64,000 nt of DNA from Spirochaetales bacterium (GTDB lineage Bacteria; Spirochaetota; Spirochaetia; JABEVK01). The notes beneath the pieces were generated by a model that saw only the letters and a list, made by a program, of their open reading frames with translations, ran no database searches and had not been told where the DNA came from. The stretch is from NCBI GenBank assembly GCA_947478845.1, contig CANJXC010000006.1, forward strand, positions 64,491-128,490, read 5' to 3'. Positions 9,173-16,294 of this stretch are shown here, piece by piece. The number at the start of each line of letters is the position of its first letter. The first letter of the stretch is position 1. Position numbers and translations under genes: made by a program.

Positions 9173-10393
9173 ATGGCAAACATGAAGCGCACGACTGCCA
9201 AGGACTGGAACCTCCACAACTTGCCCGCTATCTGCAGTGATTTGACGTTCGACCGAAGCTTCGGGACCGCGGACCGAAAGAAGCTCGTTTTCGGACACTT
9301 GCCCGAGGTGATGGAGGACAAGTGGTTCATCTACTACGACCAAGGTGTGCTCAACTTTCACCGCAGTTGGACAGGGTTTTGTGTCTACAGGGCCCTCTGT
9401 GATGATGACGGTTCCAGCCTATTATTCAAGCGTGTACTGATCAATCGAGATCCAACCCAGTACACTGAGACCGATGACACTTATGACCTCAGGGTTCTGA
9501 ACTTTCTGGTCGATGCGGTTCTCTTGGAAAGGCCGGTCGCGTTTCCGTACAAGTCGGAGGGCGAGGATGGGGCGTTGCAGGCGTGGTCACTGGTCGGCAA
9601 AGCTATGTTCTCGGCACCGCCCAGGTCGACCGAACTTGTACGAATTGTTCCGCTGGCCCGATACCTAGGAACACCCACTTCCCGACATCGCCCCTATGCT
9701 TTCTACGCAGACCTGAACTCGCTGCGAGGCAAATCCGTGGCTGAAGCCTACGCGACTGTTCGGGGGCTGAAGTGGCCAGAGTTGACTCCACTCCGAAAGT
9801 GGCACACGCCCTTCCGGAATCTTGGTCCAGCGTGGAATGATCCCGATGATGCCCCACTGACACCCCCCGCCGTTCTTGGTTCTTCGGATGAACCTGCCGC
9901 GCTATCCGTGGAGTATCGTGAAGCCATGGAGTACGTTGTACTTCGGGTCGAGGAAGTTGACGCCCTTACATCATTCGACGCGTTTCCAGCCACCTGGACG
10001 GCGTTGTCTTACCTTCTGTCCGACAAGGAAAGAATGTCCGTAGGGGGTCTGAATAGTCTTGCCTTTCACCTTCACGAGCAGTTTGCCCGTTTGCATCAGA
10101 CCTCGGGCCTTGGACTTTTAGCTGAGCGGGAGACCAAGAGTAGTCTCGGTCTCGACGGACTTCAGTCAACCAGAACTCAGGGCGAGGAACTCGACGCATA
10201 CCACTATCTTTCGGTCGACTCCCTGTCAACGAATGATTTCGTTGACCTGTTTGGCCTGTCCTGCCGCTGTTGGTACGGCTGCGGAGTTCTGGGAGAGCTG
10301 GAGGACCCTATTTGTCGGTTCTACCTTTTGAGGAACGAGATCAGTGGCAGGATTAGGAGCGAAGTGCTTGCTGGTTCGGACTTCCTCACCTGA
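9173..10393 (+). CDS. Unrecognised protein with a Trp/Tyr-rich N-terminal segment
   Basis: The last gene of the first operon, 406 residues, starts six bases after its neighbour. Residues about 50-75 read DKWFIYYDQGVLNFHRSWTG, followed by FCVY. From memory this resembles a small domain found beside ADP-ribosylglycohydrolase or macrodomain proteins, but the match is uncertain and no catalytic residues of those enzymes are visible. The remainder shows no motif I know. A late cluster CRCWYGCG holds several Cys residues and could bind metal or form part of a core. No membrane segment or signal peptide is seen. An inverted repeat (CTTGCTGG at 10367-10374, CCAGCAAG at 10404-10411) spans its stop codon, without a T-run that would make it a clear terminator. 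Real gene; function unknown. Confidence 0.7.
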   Translation: MANMKRTTAKDWNLHNLPAICSDLTFDRSFGTADRKKLVFGHLPEVMEDKWFIYYDQGVLNFHRSWTGFCVYRALCDDDGSSLLFKRVLINRDPTQYTETDDTYDLRVLNFLVDAVLLERPVAFPYKSEGEDGALQAWSLVGKAMFSAPPRSTELVRIVPLARYLGTPTSRHRPYAFYADLNSLRGKSVAEAYATVRGLKWPELTPLRKWHTPFRNLGPAWNDPDDAPLTPPAVLGSSDEPAALSVEYREAMEYVVLRVEEVDALTSFDAFPATWTALSYLLSDKERMSVGGLNSLAFHLHEQFARLHQTSGLGLLAERETKSSLGLDGLQSTRTQGEELDAYHYLSVDSLSTNDFVDLFGLSCRCWYGCGVLGELEDPICRFYLLRNEISGRIRSEVLAGSDFLT

Positions 10394-10506
10394 TGCTGAG
10401 ACGCCAGCAAGGGGGCAATCGACGAGATGGGGGGCAGTCTTTGAGGAGTTTCCCAGTATTCCTAAGTGGATGCACCATCGGCGCACTGCCTTGTGTTATC
10501 ATTTCC

Positions 10507-10536
10507 CTTGTAGGAATCACTCCTGCAAGCTAGAAT
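10507..10536 (+). promoter_or_regulatory. Predicted promoter and overlapping operator for the retron RNA
   Basis: A -10-like TAGAAT lies at 10531-10536, with TTGTAG at 10508-10513 as a weak -35 at a 17-base spacing. This places the transcription start near 10543, just before the a1 repeat of the predicted retron RNA at 10545. An interrupted inverted repeat fills the space between: CTTGTAGGA at 10507-10515 and TCCTGCAAG at 10521-10529, with eight of nine bases complementary around ATCAC. A repressor bound there would cover the -35 and spacer. No regulator gene is adjacent. The stretch from 10394 to 10506 holds no gene that I can see. Confidence 0.55.
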
Positions 10537-10544
10537 GTATTTCC

Positions 10545-10734
10545 GTCGGCTCCACCTAGATTATTCCCTGATGTCTCGTCAGGGGTGATCCATGCGGACG
10601 AGATGATCGAAGTCGCCGTACGAGGGTTGCGCACCATCCCCGGACGTGACGGTCGAGCCCATCCCGCCCGTTGACGGCGAGCAACCCTCGTAGGGCGCTC
10701 CGATAGGCCAAAGGTTTCAGTGGGTGGAGCCGAC
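10545..10734 (+). ncRNA. Retron msr-msd non-coding RNA (template-primer RNA)
   Basis: The region ahead of the reverse transcriptase has the layout of a retron RNA. A 12-base sequence GTCGGCTCCACC at 10545-10556 (a1) is perfectly complementary to GGTGGAGCCGAC at 10723-10734 (a2), and T10557/A10558 can extend the pairing. The G at 10559, directly after a1, is in the place of the branching guanosine. A small msr stem follows (CCCTGA 10566-10571 with TCAGGG 10579-10584). The msd part has a 12-base perfect stem, TACGAGGGTTGC at 10619-10630 with GCAACCCTCGTA at 10681-10692. Retron RTs use such an RNA as template and primer to make msDNA. Exact ends, the branch G and the msr/msd border are predictions. 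Confidence 0.85.
10619..10692 (+). repeat. Long msd stem-loop (reverse-transcribed hairpin)
   Basis: The arms at 10619-10630 and 10681-10692 are perfect reverse complements. The 50-base loop between them can fold further: CGT and CGG near 10644-10651 can pair with the CCG and ACG near 10667-10675. TCGCCG at 10613-10618 is also complementary to CGGCGA at 10675-10680. That pairing would cross the main stem, so it offers an alternative fold or a pseudoknot. In msDNA this stem would appear as the DNA hairpin. Confidence 0.75.
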
Positions 10735-10752
10735 TTTTTTGAGGAGTTTGGT

Positions 10753-13671
10753 GTGGAAGTCAGCCAGCAAAGCCTCTCCCGGGTACTTCAAGACTTCATG
10801 GATGCCGTCCGTGCCGGAATCCAGCAGTTGGACTGGGCCCAAGGTCTGGGGCACGAGGCCCTGCTTTTGGTGCTGGCACAGGCGTCCTCGGCGGCCCGGG
10901 AGCGTTTGGCGGCGTTGTTGGCGGCGGCAGGTGAGCGCTCCCCAGCGGCTTTCGGCCAGGCGTTGCTGGGGTCTTCCAGGCAGCAACTCGCCCAGTGGCA
11001 CTACCTCTTCCGTGTCTTCGCTCAGAAACCAGAGGCGGCGCTAACCGCGGTGACCAACCCGCTTCTCCACTACCTGGACGAACGGATTCCGTCGCGGAAG
11101 TCCCTAGCCGGCCTGTTGGACCCCAGGGTGGGCTCGGCGCGACGCTGGGCCAAGCAGCTGCTTGGTGCCGAGTGGTATGCGAGTCCCGAGGTCTACCTCA
11201 ATATTGAACCCATCTCAGCGCAAGCTGCGCTGGAGCTTTTCCGCCTTTGCGTGTTTGAGAGCAAGAGCACGTCGTTCGAGCGTGCTCGGGAGGCGGTGCC
11301 GGCCGTGGCGGAGCGATGCCGCCGGTTAGGGATCCCCGGACTGACGGCCCGTCAGTTCGGGGCCCTGCCCCAGAGCTACCGGAACGCGGTTGGCGAGGCC
11401 ACGGAGCGCAAGGTTCTACTCAGTCCCCGCTTCGCCGCCAGGGTTGAACGGTCGCCATTAAGCTATCCTTTCACCGGGGAATACCGGGGGTTGGTCGAGG
11501 CCTACGAGGCCTTCCAGAGGGATTGGAAGGACACGGAGGCGGCCAGACAGACGCTGCAGCGGATCCTCGAGTGGGCTGTTCCGGGCAAGGAACCCTCGGA
11601 CTTCGTCGACAACCTCCGGGCCTTGCTGAACCAACACTTCGGCGGGTTTGCCGCCGTTACCATTTTTGCGCAGGCGCTCGAACCTGTGGACTACGGTCGC
11701 CTCCTGTCCCTTCTGGACGATAACGAGCTGGCAACCTTGCTTGCGGGGCTAACCTGGGAACGCGACCGGGCTGTCCTGGAGCAATCCCGTCGCGTCGATG
11801 GGCTCTACTTCCGGCTGCTCGGCCTGGCTCCCGACAGCCTGCGCGAGGCCGTCGTACGGACTCAGCTGGGCCTTGCCGTCAAGGATGACAAGCTCGTGGA
11901 ACTGGTGATGGCGCAGCCGCCAAAACGCTGGGAGCCGTTTCTCCCGGCCGATTTGCTGCCCTACCTGCCACGGCAGAGTTACAGCGGCAAGATCCGCTGG
12001 ACGACCTCGTTGGAAGAAGCGATCCTGAAATACAAGGGCCCCTTGGCGGATCTGCTGCCCGACACCGCCGAAGTGTTCACTGACTTGTCCAGCGCCGTGG
12101 ACAATTGGCTGGGTAGCAACGAGTCACCCCGCCGCCTGTCGCGTAACTGGTTGTTCCAGAATCGGCCCGGCTACCTGACTTCGCTCAACGACAAGGCCAT
12201 CCTAGCCCTGCTTCGGAAGCAGTTGGATGCTCAATCCACGTGGAACCAGACGGAATGGTTCTGGAACCTGCTTTCCGCCGATCGGGCTCCGGACAGCAGC
12301 CGACTCCTGGCGGCCTGCACCCAGCTTCCACGCGCAGTCAGACGGCTGGCCGCCGAACCAAACCGCGCCCAGTTGCTACTGGCCGGCCACCTAGGAAGGA
12401 ATCCGTCCTGCCGTCAGGACGTTCTGTCTCTGCTGGAGGTGTGGCTTCGGTGGCAGCCGACGGTGGCTCTGGATCCCGCGCTGCTCAGGGTGCTCGGAGT
12501 CGTGCCTTACGCCCCCGGCAACCTCCGCCTTGGCACCACCCTGAGCCTGATTGGCCCGCTGAAGGAACTGGCCGCCGGGCAGACTCCGCTGGCCCAACTT
12601 CCCCGGGCCGAGAGTGTGTTTCATTCGCTTCTCCGGCTCACAGGCTGGGCCGACGGGGAGAAGCCGACGACGATTGAGCCAGCCTCAACCGCTGTGGCCC
12701 TTTTGCCGGTGCTGGCAAACCTGACCGGCTTGGGCCTTGCCCGACAGACCTCGCTGGAAGTGGCCCTGCACGTCGGCCTTGCGTGGTGGCCGATCCTTGA
12801 GGGACACCTGCTGTCGACACTGGAAGCCACGCAGCCCGGAACCGCGCTGACAGCGTCCTACCGCATCTACACCATCGCCAAGAAGAACGGCAAACGGCGC
12901 ATCATCCAGGCGCCAAACCGTCCTCTCAAGACCCTCCAGCGGGCGTTGCTCGACCGGGGCTTCGCCCAGCTGTTGCCGCACGATTGCGCCACCGGGTTCC
13001 GCCCCGGCTACTCCACCCTCGACAACGCAAGGCCTCACGAGCGCAAGCGAATCGTGGCCAAGGTCGATGTAGAGTCCTTCTTCCCGTCCACCCGGTATGC
13101 CTCGGTGTTGCGGGTGTGCGGCCAACTGTGGGGTGCCACTCTCTCCCCGCGGGCGGTCCACCTGGTGGCCGAGCTCTGCACGGTCGACGGGGGTCTGCCC
13201 ACGGGCGCTCCCACCAGCCCGGCCATCGCCAATCTGGTGCTCAAACCCGCCGATGCTGCCCTGGCCACCGTGTGCCAACGCAAGGGGGTCACCTACACCC
13301 GCTTTGCCGACGATCTGACGTTCTCCTCCGATTCAGAGGCGGCAGTCCGCGTGTTGCCCTTTGTTTCGGAAGTCCTGCGGACGCACGGGTACCGGTTGGC
13401 GCACCAGAAGACAGGGGTCTTCCGGCGCGGACGCCGCCAGACCGTCACGGGGTTGGTCGTGAACGAGAAGGCGACCCTGAGCCGGCCCGAGCGGCGGTTG
13501 CTGAGGGCCATGGTGGAACACCGCGTTCATGGAAAGGCCGTGACCCGGGATGGACTGGAGCAGAGCGACGCGGTCTTGAGGGGACACCTGTCGTATTTGG
13601 CCCTCTCCCGGCCCGACGAGGCCCGCGGGCTGTTGGCGCAGCTGGGCCCCCATGGCACCGCCAATGCCTGA
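10753..13671 (+). CDS. Retron reverse transcriptase with ~690-residue N-terminal extension
   Basis: The C-terminal part is a retron-type reverse transcriptase. It has KKNGKRRIIQAPN (RT1/2), the retron NAxxH motif as NARPH at about 758-762, VDVESFFPS (RT3), PTGAPTSPAIANL (RT4), the polymerase site YTRFADDLTFS with FADD at about 851-854, and the retron VTG motif in TVTGLVVN at about 898-900. Retron RTs normally span only ~300-400 residues. Here about 690 residues of Leu/Ala/Arg-rich, probably helical-repeat sequence come first, which I cannot assign. A GTG at 10720 would lie inside the a2 repeat. I prefer GTG 10753 because GAGGAG sits six bases before it, giving 972 residues. The stop overlaps the methyltransferase start. 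No group II maturase or endonuclease domain is present. Confidence 0.9.
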   Translation: MEVSQQSLSRVLQDFMDAVRAGIQQLDWAQGLGHEALLLVLAQASSAARERLAALLAAAGERSPAAFGQALLGSSRQQLAQWHYLFRVFAQKPEAALTAVTNPLLHYLDERIPSRKSLAGLLDPRVGSARRWAKQLLGAEWYASPEVYLNIEPISAQAALELFRLCVFESKSTSFERAREAVPAVAERCRRLGIPGLTARQFGALPQSYRNAVGEATERKVLLSPRFAARVERSPLSYPFTGEYRGLVEAYEAFQRDWKDTEAARQTLQRILEWAVPGKEPSDFVDNLRALLNQHFGGFAAVTIFAQALEPVDYGRLLSLLDDNELATLLAGLTWERDRAVLEQSRRVDGLYFRLLGLAPDSLREAVVRTQLGLAVKDDKLVELVMAQPPKRWEPFLPADLLPYLPRQSYSGKIRWTTSLEEAILKYKGPLADLLPDTAEVFTDLSSAVDNWLGSNESPRRLSRNWLFQNRPGYLTSLNDKAILALLRKQLDAQSTWNQTEWFWNLLSADRAPDSSRLLAACTQLPRAVRRLAAEPNRAQLLLAGHLGRNPSCRQDVLSLLEVWLRWQPTVALDPALLRVLGVVPYAPGNLRLGTTLSLIGPLKELAAGQTPLAQLPRAESVFHSLLRLTGWADGEKPTTIEPASTAVALLPVLANLTGLGLARQTSLEVALHVGLAWWPILEGHLLSTLEATQPGTALTASYRIYTIAKKNGKRRIIQAPNRPLKTLQRALLDRGFAQLLPHDCATGFRPGYSTLDNARPHERKRIVAKVDVESFFPSTRYASVLRVCGQLWGATLSPRAVHLVAELCTVDGGLPTGAPTSPAIANLVLKPADAALATVCQRKGVTYTRFADDLTFSSDSEAAVRVLPFVSEVLRTHGYRLAHQKTGVFRRGRRQTVTGLVVNEKATLSRPERRLLRAMVEHRVHGKAVTRDGLEQSDAVLRGHLSYLALSRPDEARGLLAQLGPHGTANA

Positions 13672-14422
13672 GACCCGCCTCCACTGGGGGACCGGCGCCG
13701 ACCTGAGCACTCTGGGCGACCACGAGGCCGACTTGGTGTTCACCAGCCCCCCGTATTACCCTGCCGACCTGGCCGACGACCTGCTCCAACCCCGGCGGCT
13801 GCAGGCCGACTTCGCGCGGGTGCAAGCCCGTGCCCTCGCGTACGCTCACACCTTCTCGGGCGTCTACCGTGAGGTGGCGAGGGTGCTCAAAGCTCAGCGG
13901 GCCCTCATCCTGCAGATCCGCGACCTGCGCTACGGCGGGTTTCTCATCCCCTTGGCCGAAACCCACCGTCAACTGTTGGCCGCCCAGGGCCTGCGGCTGG
14001 TCACTCGGCTCGGCTGGTGTCAGCCTTACGGCAACTTCCAGCGGCGGCCCACCTTTCTGCGGGCACCTCGGGTGGGCGGTTTCGTCGCCGACGACCCTGA
14101 GGAGTTCCTGGTGTTCGCGGGCGAAAAAGGCCTTCCTGCCCGGGACCTGCCCGTCGATCTGGAACTGCCCGGTCCCGAGCTCGTGCGGCCGCTGTGGACG
14201 TTCTCGTCGCCGCACCGCGCCGAGGACCACCCATGGGCCATGCCACGCGAGGCCGCCCGGCGTCTGGTGGCGTTGTTCAGTGCCCCCGGCGACCTGGTGG
14301 TCGACCCCATGATGGGCTACGGGACGGTGCTCGAAGAGGCGCAAAAACTGGGGCGCGCCGTCGCGGGGTGGGAGCTCGACGAGGCTAGCTTCCGGGCCGC
14401 AACAGGGAGGCTTGTCCGGTGA
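13664..14422 (+). CDS. Small beta-class DNA amino-methyltransferase in the retron operon
   Basis: Motif IV appears early as TSPPYY (about residues 26-31) and motif I late as LVVDPMMGYGTV (about 212-223), followed by AVAGWELDE. This is the order and wording of compact N4-cytosine/N6-adenine methyltransferases; an SPPY core is most common in N4-cytosine enzymes. The 252-residue length fits a stand-alone enzyme with a short target-recognition region. ATG 13664 overlaps the RT stop by eight bases; ATG 13652 is in frame and also possible. The stop overlaps the next GTG by four bases. No restriction endonuclease lies beside it. It could mark host DNA or msDNA so that the system spares it, which is inference. 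Confidence 0.85.
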   Translation: MPETRLHWGTGADLSTLGDHEADLVFTSPPYYPADLADDLLQPRRLQADFARVQARALAYAHTFSGVYREVARVLKAQRALILQIRDLRYGGFLIPLAETHRQLLAAQGLRLVTRLGWCQPYGNFQRRPTFLRAPRVGGFVADDPEEFLVFAGEKGLPARDLPVDLELPGPELVRPLWTFSSPHRAEDHPWAMPREAARRLVALFSAPGDLVVDPMMGYGTVLEEAQKLGRAVAGWELDEASFRAATGRLVR

Positions 14423-15303
14423 GGTTCCGCGCCGAACTCCAGTCTTATCTGGTGCCGACGCTGATTGAGGCCTCGGTGGACCCAGACCACCCGGCCCAAG
14501 CTCAGGCCCGAAAGTGGGTGGAACGCTGGGCCGGTTCCAAGCTTCCAGCGAAGAGCGCGCTGGTCGCCCTGAGGCAGCGACTCCAGCAGGAGGCGGGAAC
14601 TCTGGTGGAACCGTTTTCCCTGACACCGGCGCAGATCGAGGTTGCCTTGGTGCTGGCCCGGGCCTTCTTCCGGCACAGCGGTCCCGGCGAACGCTTCCGC
14701 GTCGTGTCGAACTCGTCCGCCTCGCTCAGTGGCGGGCTGGAGTTCAGTGCTGACGGTGGCTTCCAATACCGCGAGCGGTTGGTCTACGGGCTTCAGACCA
14801 ACAAGGGCGAGTCCCCATACTTCTACGCACCCGCCTACCGCCCCGCCGCCTTGGGCGCCTGTGACCTGACCCGCCCGACCACGAACGCTTGGCTGTCGTT
14901 TTCGGACCGGGGCATGGAGCTCCGGATTGCGGGAGCAGGCCGCCTGTTGACGCGTTCATCCCAGTCTGTCATTCGTCTAGGGCCGGACCGCGACGTCAGA
15001 AAGTACGGCCTGGAACTGCACACCCAGGAGCGTAACCTTGTGCTGACGGCGACGACGGCTGAGGCTCTGATCCGGCTCGAGGCTGCTTGCGCCGAGGGCT
15101 TGCTGGTGTCCCTGCCCGACAACACGTCTGCCGTCGTCCTTCGGCCCTTGGAGAGTGACGAGCCCGCGGTGCTCGACTCGCTGATTTTCCCTTCTCCAGT
15201 ACCAGACAGGTGGCTCGAGTTTCCGTGGGCCCGTTGCCGCGTTCCCGAACTCGACGAGTCCTGGCTCCCACATGAGCCCCGCCTGTTCCAAGCCCTCACC
15301 TAA
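14419..15303 (+). CDS. Unrecognised 294-residue protein of the retron operon
   Basis: I do not recognise this protein. Residues 1-90 are rich in Ala, Leu and Arg and probably helical. Residues about 95-230 look strand-rich (RFRVVSNSSASLSGGLEF, YGLQTNKGESPYFYAPAY), and the tail is acidic and Trp/Pro-containing. There is no signal peptide, membrane segment or clear catalytic motif. The GTG start overlaps the methyltransferase stop (GTGA), so it is translated in step with it. It ends ten bases before the MoxR start. In MoxR/VWA operons a third variable protein often acts as adaptor or target, and this gene occupies that place, but the role is not shown by sequence. Confidence 0.75.
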   Translation: MRFRAELQSYLVPTLIEASVDPDHPAQAQARKWVERWAGSKLPAKSALVALRQRLQQEAGTLVEPFSLTPAQIEVALVLARAFFRHSGPGERFRVVSNSSASLSGGLEFSADGGFQYRERLVYGLQTNKGESPYFYAPAYRPAALGACDLTRPTTNAWLSFSDRGMELRIAGAGRLLTRSSQSVIRLGPDRDVRKYGLELHTQERNLVLTATTAEALIRLEAACAEGLLVSLPDNTSAVVLRPLESDEPAVLDSLIFPSPVPDRWLEFPWARCRVPELDESWLPHEPRLFQALT

Positions 15304-15313
15304 GGAGTTCCCT

Positions 15314-16294
15314 TTGAAACCAACCCGCATCCGACACGTGTTGACCGAACTGCTCACCGATCGTTGGCCGGTGTTCCTGTGGGGCCCCCCGGGCGTCGGC
15401 AAGAGCTCAGTGGTCCGGTCCGTGGCTGCCGAAAAGGGTCTCGAGCTGATCGACATCCGGGCCTCGCTGCTTGACCCCACCGACCTACGTGGCCTGCCCA
15501 CGGTTGCGGGGGGCCGGGCCGTCTGGGTTCCCCCGTCCTTTCTTCCCTCGGACCCGGTTTCGTTGGGCGTGCTGTTCTTCGATGAACTGAACGCGGCACC
15601 GCCCTTGGTCCAAGCCAGCCTGTACCAGCTGACGCTGGACCGTCGGGTAGGAGAGTACCGCCTGCCGGACGGCTGGAGGATTGTCGCGGCGGGCAACCGG
15701 GCCGAGGACTCGTCCATCGTCTTCCGCATGCCCTCCGCCCTGGCCAACCGCTTCATCCACCTCGACTTCGAGGCCGACTGGGAAGACTGGCGCAAGTGGG
15801 CCCTCGAGGCTAAGCTCCACCCCCTTGTCCTCAGCTTCCTGGCGCTCCGACCCTCCCTGCTGCTGGACCTCAAAGGGGCCGTCAAGGCGTTTCCAACACC
15901 GCGCTCGTGGGAAATGCTGTCCGACGTGCTCAAGCGCTTCGGCCCCGAGGGCCTCGTCGATGTCGCCAAGGGGGTGGTCGGCGAGGGGCCCGCCCTGGAG
16001 TTCGACGGGTTCGTGAAGCGGACCCTGAGCGAGGAGAAGATCCTCCGGTTGCTCGCCAATCCCGGCGAAGCTGCCTTGCCCACCGACCTCGGCGAACTTT
16101 ACACCTTGGTCACGTACCTGTCCTCGTGGGCTCATCGGGAAGGCATGCCCAAGGCGGCCGGTACGCTTCTGGGGCGGCTGAACCCCGAACTGGCGGTCCT
16201 CCTGGCCCGCGACATGCTTCAGGCCAGTCCAGCCTTCGCCCGTCAGCCCGGGTACCGGGCCTTTGTGGCCGAGCACCGGAACCTGCTGCTGTGA
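15314..16294 (+). CDS. MoxR-type AAA+ ATPase
   Basis: A 326-residue AAA+ ATPase of the MoxR group. It has Walker A GPPGVGKSS about 24 residues from the start, DLRGLPTV, Walker B VLFFDELNAAPPLVQASLYQL (a MoxR-style extension of DE), sensor 1 IVAAGNRAED, and PSALANRFIHLDFE (arginine-finger region). MoxR ATPases work with VWA-domain partners to remodel protein complexes. The VWA partner here is the next gene, whose GTG overlaps this stop by four bases. The TTG start at 15314 is chosen because AAGGAG (15302-15307) sits six bases before it. A longer reading from 15272 would run inside the upstream gene. Cytoplasmic. Family call is firm, and action on the downstream protein is well supported by general MoxR/VWA pairing. 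Confidence 0.9.
   Translation: MKPTRIRHVLTELLTDRWPVFLWGPPGVGKSSVVRSVAAEKGLELIDIRASLLDPTDLRGLPTVAGGRAVWVPPSFLPSDPVSLGVLFFDELNAAPPLVQASLYQLTLDRRVGEYRLPDGWRIVAAGNRAEDSSIVFRMPSALANRFIHLDFEADWEDWRKWALEAKLHPLVLSFLALRPSLLLDLKGAVKAFPTPRSWEMLSDVLKRFGPEGLVDVAKGVVGEGPALEFDGFVKRTLSEEKILRLLANPGEAALPTDLGELYTLVTYLSSWAHREGMPKAAGTLLGRLNPELAVLLARDMLQASPAFARQPGYRAFVAEHRNLLL

Noticed and set aside
1-10393. BREX, DISARM or classical type III restriction system
   Set aside because: No PglZ, DrmA/DrmB or Res-type subunit is in the window; the upstream part is missing, so this stays open but unsupported.
10367-10411. Inverted repeat CTTGCTGG/CCAGCAAG as terminator of the first operon
   Set aside because: The loop is 29 bases and no T-run follows.
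12690-13671. Group II intron maturase or diversity-generating retroelement
   Set aside because: The RT has the retron NAxxH and VTG motifs, no maturase or HNH domain follows, and no template/variable repeat pair was seen.
13445-14626. Minus-strand frame of 393 codons across the RT end and methyltransferase
   Set aside because: G+C-rich DNA gives long antisense frames; the plus strand has motif-bearing genes with overlapping starts.
14977-16083. Minus-strand frame of 368 codons over the MoxR gene
   Set aside because: Low-complexity Arg/Ser/Gly protein, antisense to a gene with intact AAA+ motifs.
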